From Syntrophorhabdus sp. PtaB.Bin027 (lineage in GTDB: Bacteria > Desulfobacterota > Syntrophorhabdia > Syntrophorhabdales > Syntrophorhabdaceae), in assembly GCA_002067585.1 (NCBI GenBank), contig MVQO01000163.1, forward strand, positions 1-42,565: a stretch of DNA of 42,565 nucleotides, written 5' to 3'. The position numbers and the translations under genes are program-made. The notes below the pieces were generated by a model that ran no database searches, was not told the DNA's origin, and saw only the letters and a list, made by a program, of their open reading frames with translations. Below, one piece after another: positions 35,841 through 42,565 of the stretch; the first letter of the stretch is position 1; each line of letters starts with the position of its first letter.

Positions 35841-36338
35841 TTACTCATACTTTTCGAGAATGTTTGCAAGATTCGTTGACTTAACACGTCCATAGACGTC
35901 ATCATCTATGAGCATCGCAGGGGCCAACCCACATGCCCCTATACAACGAACAACATCCAGGGAATATCTCCTGTCCTCTGTAGTACCGCCTACTTTTATA
36001 CCGAGGTCTTTCTGTGCCTTATCAAGAACTTGTTGCGAACCGCGCACATAGCATGCTGTTCCAAGACATATTTTCACGCTGTGTCTTCCCTGGGGCACAG
36101 TGGAGAAGAAATTGTAAAAGGTGATGACACCATACACTTCACTAAGTGAGATATTCAAACCTTCAGCAACCTTTTCTTGAACCTTTCTGGGCAGGTATCC
36201 AAAGAGCCCCTGCGCTTTGTGAAGCACCATGATGAGATCTTCAGGCCTTCCACTATGTTCTGCGATGATTTCATCCAATCTGGGATACAGTTTTGCTTCT
36301 TGCATCTCAGCAGAACTCTGGTTGTTGTCAGTAGCCAT
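35841..36338 (-). CDS. hydC1: HydC/NuoE-like [2Fe-2S] subunit, first set
   Basis: A 165-aa NuoE-family thioredoxin-fold protein. The [2Fe-2S] ligands are all present: C91-LGTA-C96 and C132-IGA-C136. In HydABC and complex I it docks on the NuoF-like subunit next to FMN. GGGAGG precedes the ATG. It is followed directly by hydB1 and hydA1, the order usual for trimeric bifurcating hydrogenases. Confidence 0.94.
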   Translation of the reverse strand: MATDNNQSSAEMQEAKLYPRLDEIIAEHSGRPEDLIMVLHKAQGLFGYLPRKVQEKVAEGLNISLSEVYGVITFYNFFSTVPQGRHSVKICLGTACYVRGSQQVLDKAQKDLGIKVGGTTEDRRYSLDVVRCIGACGLAPAMLIDDDVYGRVKSTNLANILEKYE

Positions 36339-36374
36339 GTTATTCCTCCCTCACATTCATCTACGTAAAAATGA

Positions 36375-38129
36375 TTATTCGTTTATCACTTTTCCATCCA
36401 CAAGACTTCTCTTCATATAATGGGTATGAAGGAGTTCGTGGGCCTTCTTGGAATTCGGTTTTTCAAGGAATTTTTCGTACACTGCCTGAACAGACCGGTT
36501 CTCGTGTGACCTTCTATGGGCCATTGATTTGTCTTCTGCGTAAAGAGCTTCTCCTCTTCGTGCCCGCTTGGCCATATTGCTACCCCATGACTGCCCACCA
36601 CCACCAACACATCCTCCGGGACATGCCATGACCTCAATGAACTGGTATTCACACTTGCCGTCTGTAGCCATCTGATTTTGGACTTTTTCGAGTAGTTCCC
36701 TGGCTTGAGCGCCGCTATGTGCCACAGCAACTTTTACCTTGGTACCATCAATATCAATCTCTGCTTCTTTTATACCCTTTAATCCCCTTACGGGTTTAAT
36801 GTCGAGATTTTCAAGCTCACGGCCCGTAACCAGAAAGTATGCAGACCGTATCGCGGCTTCCATGACTCCACCAGTGGCTCCAAAAATGGTTCCCGCGCCT
36901 GTATATTCTCCCATAATGTCATCCGCCAGTTCTTCGGGCATCTCCTTCAAATCAATTCCTGCTTCCCGAATCATCCTGCCAATCTCTCTTGTGGTAAGAA
37001 CATAATCAACATCCTGGTAGCCGCTTGCCTTCATTTCCGGTCTCTGACACTCAAATTTCTTTGCTGTACAGGGCATAACGGATACAGAGACTATCTTTGC
37101 AGGATCTATGTTTTTTACCTGAGCATAATAGGTTTTAGCAAGTGCGCCGAACATTTGCTGTGGAGATTTTGCCGTGGACATATGTGGGATCATATCGTGG
37201 AAAAAGGTTTCCATAAATTTTATCCATCCTGGGCTACAAGAGGTGATAAGGGGGAGATTCTTTCCAGATTTTAAGCGTGATACCAACTCTGTTCCTTCCT
37301 CAATGATGGTTAAATCCGCACTAAAATTTGTGTCCATGACCGCATCAAAGCCGAGTCTCCTCAGGGCTGCATACATTTTTCCTGTTACGAGAGAACCGGG
37401 TGGCATTCCAAATTCTTCACCCAGCATTGCTCTCACCGCGGGCGCCTCCTGAACAACCACAAATTTATCTGGATCGTGCAGGGCCTCCCAGACAGCCTCA
37501 ACAGAGCTATTTTCGTAAAGAGCACCAACCGGGCAATGCACCACACACTGTCCGCAGTTTATACACACACTGTTACCGAGACCTGCACTGAAGGCTGTAC
37601 CGATGACTGTGTCTGCACCTCTATGATTCACCGCTAATGCATTGACCGACTGCACATCAGAGCACACCTGAATGCACCTGCCACAGAGGATGCACTTGTT
37701 CGGATCTCTAACGATAGAAATGCTTGAATGATCTATAGGTAATTTTTCTTCAAGTTTGGCATACTCGACTATTTTGATACCGAGGGTAGCGGCAAGCGTC
37801 TGAAGCTCACAATTATTGTTTTTTATGCAGGTCAGGCAATCAGAATCATGGTTGGCAAGAATCATCTCAACAATCTCTTTTCTTGCACTCATAACCTTTT
37901 GTGTGTGGGTGTATACCCTGAACCCTTCGCCAATGGGAGTCATGCAGGCCCTCTTCAGACCCGGGATACCTTCAATTTCTACAACACATACACCGCACTG
38001 ACCACCTGGTTTTAAATCAGGATGAAAACATAAGGTTGGTATGTTGACATTTGCCTTCTTGGCAGCCCACAGGATAGATGTTCCTTCAGGGACCTCTATT
38101 TTTACATTGTTTATCGTTGCTTTTATCAT
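36375..38129 (-). CDS. hydA2: [FeFe]-hydrogenase catalytic subunit HydA, second set
   Basis: A 584-aa paralogue of the hydA1 product with the same layout and complete cluster ligands: C34/45/48/62, H94/C98/C101/C107, C146/149/152/156 and C189/192/195/199. H-cluster motifs: L1 TSCSPGW (296-302), L2 MPCTAKKFE (352-360), L3 EVMACPGGCVGGGGQS (499-514). L1 has the same Cys-to-Ser change as hydA1, and the final Pro of L3 is Ser. The AAGGAGG is 14 nt or so before the ATG, rather far. It lies 36 nt upstream of hydC1 and 41 nt downstream of hydB2. Confidence 0.94.
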   Translation of the reverse strand: MIKATINNVKIEVPEGTSILWAAKKANVNIPTLCFHPDLKPGGQCGVCVVEIEGIPGLKRACMTPIGEGFRVYTHTQKVMSARKEIVEMILANHDSDCLTCIKNNNCELQTLAATLGIKIVEYAKLEEKLPIDHSSISIVRDPNKCILCGRCIQVCSDVQSVNALAVNHRGADTVIGTAFSAGLGNSVCINCGQCVVHCPVGALYENSSVEAVWEALHDPDKFVVVQEAPAVRAMLGEEFGMPPGSLVTGKMYAALRRLGFDAVMDTNFSADLTIIEEGTELVSRLKSGKNLPLITSCSPGWIKFMETFFHDMIPHMSTAKSPQQMFGALAKTYYAQVKNIDPAKIVSVSVMPCTAKKFECQRPEMKASGYQDVDYVLTTREIGRMIREAGIDLKEMPEELADDIMGEYTGAGTIFGATGGVMEAAIRSAYFLVTGRELENLDIKPVRGLKGIKEAEIDIDGTKVKVAVAHSGAQARELLEKVQNQMATDGKCEYQFIEVMACPGGCVGGGGQSWGSNMAKRARRGEALYAEDKSMAHRRSHENRSVQAVYEKFLEKPNSKKAHELLHTHYMKRSLVDGKVINE

Positions 38130-38170
38130 TGTCGATTTTGTTGCCTCCTTGTTGGCTGGATTGGTTAAAG

Positions 38171-39751
38171 TTAGTGAATGCGGGCGTCAATTTCGTCTCT
38201 GAAATACTTAAGTGAACTTGAAATGGGCAGATGTAAGGATTGTCCGAGAGGGCAGAAGGAAGTGTCCCGCATTGTATCTGAAATCTTAAGAAGCTTATCT
38301 ACATCGCCTTGAATTCCTTTAGAGGCTGCAATTCGATCGATTATCTTAGCAAGTTGAGCAGTTCCGAGTCTGCATGGAACACAATGGCCACACGACTCGT
38401 GCCGGAAAAAATGAAGCACACTCTGTAACATATCGACTATATCAGCGGTTTCGTCCATGACAAGAATGGCCCCGGATCCAAGAACTGCTGCGTATTCTCT
38501 GAGATTCACAAAATCCATCTGAACGTCGAGCATATCAGGACCTAGAAACGCACCCGCAGCCCCTCCTATGAGCGCGCCCTTAAATTTCTTACCAGCCTTT
38601 ATTCCACCTGCATATTCAAAAATAATATCTCTCAAAGTTGTTCCCATCTCCGCTTCAATGAGACCAGGTGTAGCAACATTTCCTATGATGGTGTACACTT
38701 TTGTGCCCGGACATTTTTCTGTGCCATAACCCCTGAACCAGGCCGCTCCATTCTTGATAATTTCAGGAACGTTTGAAAGAGTTTCAACATTGTTTACCAC
38801 AGTTGGTTTTCCCCAGAGACCTTCTGTAACAGGGTAGGGGGGTTTATTCCGTGGATGGCCACGTTTACCCTCAAGTGACTCTATAAGAGCGGTTTCTTCG
38901 CCGCAGACATAAGCACCAGCACCTTTCATGACAGATATGTCAAAACTAAACGTGCTGTCAAGGATATTATTCCCAAGAAGATGATATTCCCTTGCCTGAG
39001 CTATTGCCTTCTCAAGACGTTCTATTGAGAGCGCATACTCTCCCCTGATATAGACAAAACCCTGGTTTGCTCCCACGGCGTAGCCTGCCAGCATCATACC
39101 TTCAATGAGTTTGTGGGGGTCGCCTTCGAGAATAAGCCTGTCTTTAAAGGTTCCCGGTTCACCCTCATCTGCATTACAGATGATGTATTTAATATCACCC
39201 TGTGCGCGTCTTGCAAAGTCCCATTTCATGCCTGTTGAGAAGGATGCACCACCCCTGCCAGCAAGTCCTGATTTTTTTATTTCATCGATGATGTCTTCAG
39301 GTTTCATGGCAGTCAGTGCTTTGCCGATTGCCTCATATCCGCCCTCGGCTATATACTCTTCGATCTTTTCGGGATCAATAACGCCACAATTTCGCAAAAC
39401 AATCCGTGGCTGCTCTTTGAGCAGGCCTGCTTTTCCTTTTTTAATAACTGTTTGTTTAGGTGCTTCGGATAGTATTAACCTTTTTAAAGGTCTTCCCTTG
39501 AGCAGATGTTCTTCCACTAATTCGGGCACATCCTGAGGCGTAACGTGAGCGTAATAAACGCCTTCTGGATAAACAACGAGGACTACGCCCTGATTTATTG
39601 TACCAATACTTCCAGTCTCAAGAACTGCTATCTCGTCTGAAAGACCCTGTTTTGCAATCTCTTCAATAAGTGTTTTTTCAACGGCCCGTGCACCTGCCAA
39701 CACAGTGCCTGCATCTATACTGATCAGTACATGGTTTCTCACAAGACTCAT
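38171..39751 (-). CDS. hydB2: HydB/NuoF-like FMN/NAD subunit, second set, with cluster-less N-terminal domain
   Basis: A 526-aa NuoF-type subunit. The FMN/NAD core is intact (GLAGRGGASFSTGMKWDFA, ADEGEPGTF, GEETAL) and the [4Fe-4S] site is kept (ESCGHCVPC and SFCPLGQ). The N-terminal thioredoxin-like domain aligns without gaps to that of hydB1, but C11, C16, C48 and C52 are S11, T16, S48 and I52, so it cannot hold a [2Fe-2S] cluster. There is also no C-terminal ferredoxin or GltD part. The ATG overlaps the hydC2 stop by 4 nt (ATGA). Its NAD and FMN chemistry seems intact; its outward electron path must differ from that of hydB1. Confidence 0.92.
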   Translation of the reverse strand: MSLVRNHVLISIDAGTVLAGARAVEKTLIEEIAKQGLSDEIAVLETGSIGTINQGVVLVVYPEGVYYAHVTPQDVPELVEEHLLKGRPLKRLILSEAPKQTVIKKGKAGLLKEQPRIVLRNCGVIDPEKIEEYIAEGGYEAIGKALTAMKPEDIIDEIKKSGLAGRGGASFSTGMKWDFARRAQGDIKYIICNADEGEPGTFKDRLILEGDPHKLIEGMMLAGYAVGANQGFVYIRGEYALSIERLEKAIAQAREYHLLGNNILDSTFSFDISVMKGAGAYVCGEETALIESLEGKRGHPRNKPPYPVTEGLWGKPTVVNNVETLSNVPEIIKNGAAWFRGYGTEKCPGTKVYTIIGNVATPGLIEAEMGTTLRDIIFEYAGGIKAGKKFKGALIGGAAGAFLGPDMLDVQMDFVNLREYAAVLGSGAILVMDETADIVDMLQSVLHFFRHESCGHCVPCRLGTAQLAKIIDRIAASKGIQGDVDKLLKISDTMRDTSFCPLGQSLHLPISSSLKYFRDEIDARIH

Positions 39752-40206
39752 GACTCTTGTCTCCTTTTTTCAAGAATGGCGTCAACCTTTTCCGGTGTCA
39801 GGTTACCAACCATCTCGTCATTGATCATCATTGCTGGTGCTACTCCACAGACACCGAGGCAGCTGGTAAGCTCGAGTGTGAATTTGCCATCTTTTGTTGT
39901 TCCCCCAACATCGACCTTTAAAGCTTTTTTTAGATAGTCTAATAATGATTTGGAACCCATAAGATGACAGGGAGGCGAATCACAGAGCCTTATAATGTTA
40001 CTTCCCCTCGGTTCGAGGCTGAACATGGTATAGAAACTCGCAACACTGTGAACATAACTGTAGGGAACGTTGAGATAATCAGCACATACTCGGATATCCT
40101 CTTTCGCTAAATAGCGTTGTGGATTATTGTCCTGAAGATCGTGAAGAATATAAAGAATGTTATCAAGGCTTGGTTTGAATTTTTTTAAAATAGCTTCTCT
40201 GTACAA
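39748..40206 (-). CDS. hydC2: HydC/NuoE-like [2Fe-2S] subunit, second set
   Basis: A 152-aa NuoE-family protein with the four cluster ligands C75-DSPP-C80 and C116-LGV-C120. The start is TTG at 40206 with GGAGGGGG about 7 nt before it. 15 nt separate it from the thioredoxin-like gene upstream; it overlaps hydB2 by 4 nt. Partner of hydB2. Confidence 0.92.
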   Translation of the reverse strand: MYREAILKKFKPSLDNILYILHDLQDNNPQRYLAKEDIRVCADYLNVPYSYVHSVASFYTMFSLEPRGSNIIRLCDSPPCHLMGSKSLLDYLKKALKVDVGGTTKDGKFTLELTSCLGVCGVAPAMMINDEMVGNLTPEKVDAILEKRRQES

Positions 40207-40221
40207 GTTCGTCCCCCTCCT

Positions 40222-40581
40222 TTACATAACCTCAAGTGCAAATTCTGTAACAGGATTGCCATTTACCACATGTTCAACCACCACTCTTTTAGCTCTTTCC
40301 TGGTTCATGTTGCCATACACAACCAACGGCTTACCTTCTTCGTAAACCTCCACGAGCGGTTCCTGTGAAGCCAACCCCTTTTCACCGGTCTGGGTTACGA
40401 TTACGTCAGTAAGATTCCTTCTCCCAATCTCTTCAAGAAGGGTTTTGAGGACATCTCGTGCACCGGCTGCTATTCCACTCGTGCCCATTCCTACGACAAT
40501 CCGTATTCTAGCCTGCTTCTGCCGCAATTCTACATCTTTTTGCGCCTTTTCTCTGATTTTCTTCAGTTCTTCTAGGTTCAT
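40222..40581 (-). CDS. thioredoxin-like ferredoxin-domain protein without cluster cysteines
   Basis: A 119-aa protein of the free-standing (2Fe-2S) thioredoxin-like family often encoded with HydABC. The start at 40581 (MNLEELKKIREKAQ) has AAAGGAGG at proper distance; an earlier frame-open start at 40638 would put that site inside the gene. Aligned with the hydB1 N-terminal domain, the four ligand positions are G31, G36, E67 and A71 (VVGMGTSGIAAGARDV and QTGEKGLASQEP). The fold therefore looks kept but the cluster cannot form. It probably has a structural or docking role in the second hydrogenase; this is inference. Confidence 0.82.
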   Translation of the reverse strand: MNLEELKKIREKAQKDVELRQKQARIRIVVGMGTSGIAAGARDVLKTLLEEIGRRNLTDVIVTQTGEKGLASQEPLVEVYEEGKPLVVYGNMNQERAKRVVVEHVVNGNPVTEFALEVM

Positions 40582-40621
40582 CGATTTGCCTCCTTTAAAT
40601 TCTAGTGAATTGTACAAGAAT

Positions 40622-41152
40622 TCACATGTTTTCGTCAATACATTTAGTTAAAAATGTGATTACCTCGGGATGATTAATAGGAACACCATCCAAGAGGTTT
40701 TTAATCTCTTTTGTATCCAACGTAAATTCTTTTGCATCTGCTTTTATACAAAAGCAAAAATCAGTGTCCGGATTCCCCACAACAAGTACAAGTATTGTAT
40801 CACGAATATTTCCTAGGGGAGGAAGATCAGGATGACTCAAATCAAAAGTAGCAAAGATTTCTGTACCCTGTCCCGTAATGCTCGAAAGGCAAAAGGTACC
40901 GTTTGTCGTTTCTGCTGTTCCTTTTAGGAGGGGGATGCCGAGCCCTACCTTCTTGCCTTTTTTTGTTGTATAGAAGGGATCGAGGACTTTTTGTTTCGTT
41001 GTCTCGTCCATACCCACACCATTATCCTTGATACGAAGGGTCAGGAGATTTTTTTCAGTATTCTGTGTAATATCGACACTGATATGTGTTGCCTTTGCAG
41101 ACACAGAATTGGCAACAATATCAATAATATGTGAAGCAATTTCATCCATCAT
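40622..41152 (-). CDS. stand-alone histidine kinase-type ATPase protein
   Basis: A 176-aa protein that starts directly with a GHKL (HATPase_c) fold: N-box DIVANS (N15), G1 DNGVGMD (43-49), F-box DPFYTTK (58-64) and G2 GLGIPLLK (70-77). There is no dimerisation/phosphoacceptor domain and no sensor. About 80 C-terminal residues of unknown type follow. Such proteins are regularly found beside HydABC genes, where they may act as regulatory kinases or ATP-dependent factors; their function has not been settled as far as I know. Two ATGs adjoin and no ribosome-binding site is evident. The gap to the next gene is 40 nt. Confidence 0.85.
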   Translation of the reverse strand: MMDEIASHIIDIVANSVSAKATHISVDITQNTEKNLLTLRIKDNGVGMDETTKQKVLDPFYTTKKGKKVGLGIPLLKGTAETTNGTFCLSSITGQGTEIFATFDLSHPDLPPLGNIRDTILVLVVGNPDTDFCFCIKADAKEFTLDTKEIKNLLDGVPINHPEVITFLTKCIDENM

Positions 41153-41425
41153 GGGAGTGCACCGCCAATATATTGTTTCTGAAGCCCTCTAATTTTCTAT
41201 GCAACCTCCTTTCCAGTTTATATCCGCAGCCTAGGGTAGCAGCTATATTTATCAAACTAGCCTAAAATAAACAAATATTTTATTTATTGTAATTAATTCA
41301 TTATATTTTAATGAATAAATAATACTACCACCATGGTTCTTTTGTTTACATGGGTGGCTCCAAAGGTCACATTTTTAGGAAATATTTGGCCTCTGCCATA
41401 AAATAGTGATCATAGTCGGATATAT
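41153..41425. other. 273-bp AT-rich gap with inverted repeat, possible promoter region of the hydrogenase genes
   Basis: No protein-like frame. It contains a perfect 8-bp inverted repeat and a run of A/T (41270-41330). It is the only sizeable gap in the minus-strand series between the DRTGG/PHP genes and hydA1, and so the natural place for a promoter. Confidence 0.4.
41296..41316. promoter_or_regulatory. perfect inverted repeat, candidate operator
   Basis: ATTCATTA (41296-41303), 5-bp centre, TAATGAAT (41309-41316). It lies 144-164 bp upstream of the ATPase gene. The pattern does not match the Rex or FNR consensus that I know. AT-rich palindromes also arise by chance. Confidence 0.3.
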
Positions 41426-42142
41426 TCATAACAACTGCTTCAGTGCATTTGCGATTTCTGAACAATTTGGCTTTTTTAGATCAAGACTAATCCTTCGCCT
41501 ACCAATGTCTTTCAAATAATGGGCATCGGAAAAAGTGACAAAAGGTATATCTTTTTTCATGATAAGTGGCAGCAGATCGATTATTTTCTCCTTATTTCGT
41601 ACTTCAAGTGCATCGAAAGGCAAATCTTCAGGTATGTAGCCAAGTTGGCTGATAATGCTGAAGGTAGGGCTGTCAATATGAGAAGGAATGGCTAAGCCAC
41701 CGTGGTCTTTGATCCATTTTGTTGCATCGGTAATTGAAATCTGAGCTGAATTCAAAAGGAGTCTGGTCTCGAATCGGATAATTTCGTTTTCCTCATCCAC
41801 CACAACCTGGTCTCCAAAATATTCGGCATCATTTTGAATGTCAGGCAGAAGATTATAGATCTTATTCTGAAAGGTATGAGCAAGATCATAGTTGTCGAAA
41901 AATGCTAAAAGATGAATTTCTTCTGAGGTCTGTACCTCCATACCAAAAAGTACCGTAATACCGAATTTTTTTCCTATTGTATAAGTAGGCAAGCTGTTTT
42001 CCACCATATTATGATCAGTAACAGAGATCAGATGAAGACCAACCTCTTTTGCCTTTGCTATGATATTGTTAGGAGACATTTCAAGGCTTCCGCAGGGTGA
42101 CAGGGTCGAATGGATATGAAGATCACATGAGTAAGTCGACAA
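41426..42142 (-). CDS. PHP-domain phosphoesterase
   Basis: A 238-aa polymerase-and-histidinol-phosphatase fold protein with the metal-binding motifs DLHIHSTLSPCG (7-18), VTDHN, GMEVQT, SHIDSP and FSDAH. Family members hydrolyse phosphoester bonds, for example 3',5'-nucleoside bisphosphates or histidinol phosphate; the substrate here is unknown. The start is TTG at 42142, 5 nt after the DRTGG gene. It belongs to the gene group (DRTGG, PHP, ATPase) seen next to HydABC in other anaerobes. Confidence 0.88.
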   Translation of the reverse strand: MSTYSCDLHIHSTLSPCGSLEMSPNNIIAKAKEVGLHLISVTDHNMVENSLPTYTIGKKFGITVLFGMEVQTSEEIHLLAFFDNYDLAHTFQNKIYNLLPDIQNDAEYFGDQVVVDEENEIIRFETRLLLNSAQISITDATKWIKDHGGLAIPSHIDSPTFSIISQLGYIPEDLPFDALEVRNKEKIIDLLPLIMKKDIPFVTFSDAHYLKDIGRRRISLDLKKPNCSEIANALKQLL

Positions 42143-42147
42143 CTACT

Positions 42148-42486
42148 CTAGCCTTTTTGTAAGAGATTGTATATAAGACCGGCAAGTTCAAAGGCGGAGC
42201 GGGGGTTTCTGAGGATGGCAATCCTCTCTTCACTGGCTTTTTCAATCATACTGTCTTCAAGCTGTAGATTCCTTGGTATTAGAATAGCAGCAACATCCTT
42301 TAACTTTGCAACACCAAGAATATTCATATGCCTTTGTATAGTTATCCAGACAGAGTTTTCTTTAATGTTGCCAATAACATCCGATAGAAGGTCCGACACA
42401 TAACCATCTTCTATGTCTTTGTCTAAGTTTACATTTCCTGTTAATATCTCACATCCTGTTTTCTTGGCAAGATCAGAGAGCTTCAT
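42148..42486 (-). CDS. DRTGG-domain protein
   Basis: A 112-aa protein resembling the DRTGG domain (HPr kinase N-terminal-like) that occurs alone next to [FeFe]-hydrogenase genes: MKLSDLAKKTGCEILTG at the start, then GNIKENSVWITIQRHMNILG in the middle. The start at 42486 has AGGAGG immediately upstream; a TTG ten codons earlier is open but less likely. DRTGG domains bind nucleotides or proteins in regulators; its role here is unknown. Confidence 0.75.
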   Translation of the reverse strand: MKLSDLAKKTGCEILTGNVNLDKDIEDGYVSDLLSDVIGNIKENSVWITIQRHMNILGVAKLKDVAAILIPRNLQLEDSMIEKASEERIAILRNPRSAFELAGLIYNLLQKG

Positions 42487-42499
42487 TTTTCCTCCTCTT

Positions 42500-42565
42500 C
42501 TAATGAAGTTTGTCAAGCATATACTTACAATCTGTTAAAGTTCTTTTCGCTGTGGCGGCCTCCTG
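42500..42565 (-). CDS. C-terminal end of an upstream gene (partial)
   Basis: The minus strand is open from the window edge to TAG at 42500-42502, giving 21 residues ending KRTLTDCKYMLDKLH. It lies 13 nt upstream of the DRTGG start, so it is probably part of the same operon. In related clusters this position is often an ATPase/anti-sigma-like gene; too little is visible to say. Confidence 0.4.
   Translation of the reverse strand, partial: QEAATAKRTLTDCKYMLDKLH

Noticed and set aside
38171..39751. HydB2 as a truncated pseudogene
   Set aside because: The FMN/NAD core and [4Fe-4S] ligands are intact, the start overlaps hydC2 in the normal coupled way, and the cysteine changes are substitutions without frameshift.

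Overview
This 42.6 kb window comes from a strict anaerobe, most likely a deltaproteobacterium of the Desulfobacterota, of the syntrophic Syntrophorhabdus/Syntrophus kind. That placement is inference. It rests on two [FeFe]-hydrogenase HydABC sets with their maturases HydE, HydF and HydG, on a succinate dehydrogenase/Rieske/cytochrome b operon, on the pbpC/alpha-2-macroglobulin pair and EpmA (both usual in Gram-negatives), and on base composition. No rRNA, CRISPR array, prophage or transposase gene was seen.

Layout. 1-14.3 kb is a housekeeping and envelope region: a probably frameshifted secreted protein, penicillin-binding protein 1C overlapping a 1945-residue alpha-2-macroglobulin, EpmA, the remains of a decayed gene, a patatin-like lipoprotein overlapping a metallo-beta-lactamase-fold hydrolase, a thymidylate synthase-like protein, and two unknown proteins. 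14.5-18.7 kb holds a tRNA-Met with a good promoter, a sugar-nucleotide epimerase, an RNase Z-like hydrolase whose 5' end occurs three times in tandem around two copies of a palindromic 85-bp cassette, and a full-length protein that resembles a type IIG restriction-modification enzyme with altered catalytic motifs.

18.7-23.3 kb is one tightly overlapping minus-strand operon: sdhC-sdhA-sdhB-Rieske-cytochrome b-small membrane protein. It couples a complex II-like enzyme with a Rieske/cytochrome b quinone module that has no cytochrome c1 or f subunit in the operon. Two small unknown genes and enolase follow.

26.4-42.5 kb is a hydrogenase island. hydE is on the plus strand; hydF, hydG and a CBS-domain gene form a minus-strand unit. 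Upstream of these a long minus-strand series runs: unknown partial gene, DRTGG protein, PHP phosphoesterase, (273-bp gap with an inverted repeat), histidine kinase-type ATPase, thioredoxin-like subunit, hydC2, hydB2, hydA2, hydC1, hydB1-GltD fusion, hydA1, and a good intrinsic terminator. HydA1/B1/C1 have the residues expected of an NAD(P)-linked, flavin-containing, possibly electron-bifurcating hydrogenase, with a glutamate synthase small-subunit-like flavoprotein fused to HydB1. The second set keeps both H-cluster and NuoF/NuoE ligands, but its two thioredoxin-like domains (one in HydB2, one free-standing) have each lost all four [2Fe-2S] cysteines. In a syntroph these complexes would connect NAD(P)H and ferredoxin pools to H2, while the Sdh/Rieske/cytochrome b module would work on the quinone pool.

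The best candidates for something undescribed are the 148-bp tandem triplication with its hairpin cassette, the paired HydABC system with cluster-less adaptor domains, the c1-less Sdh-Rieske-cytochrome b operon, and the altered restriction-modification-like protein.
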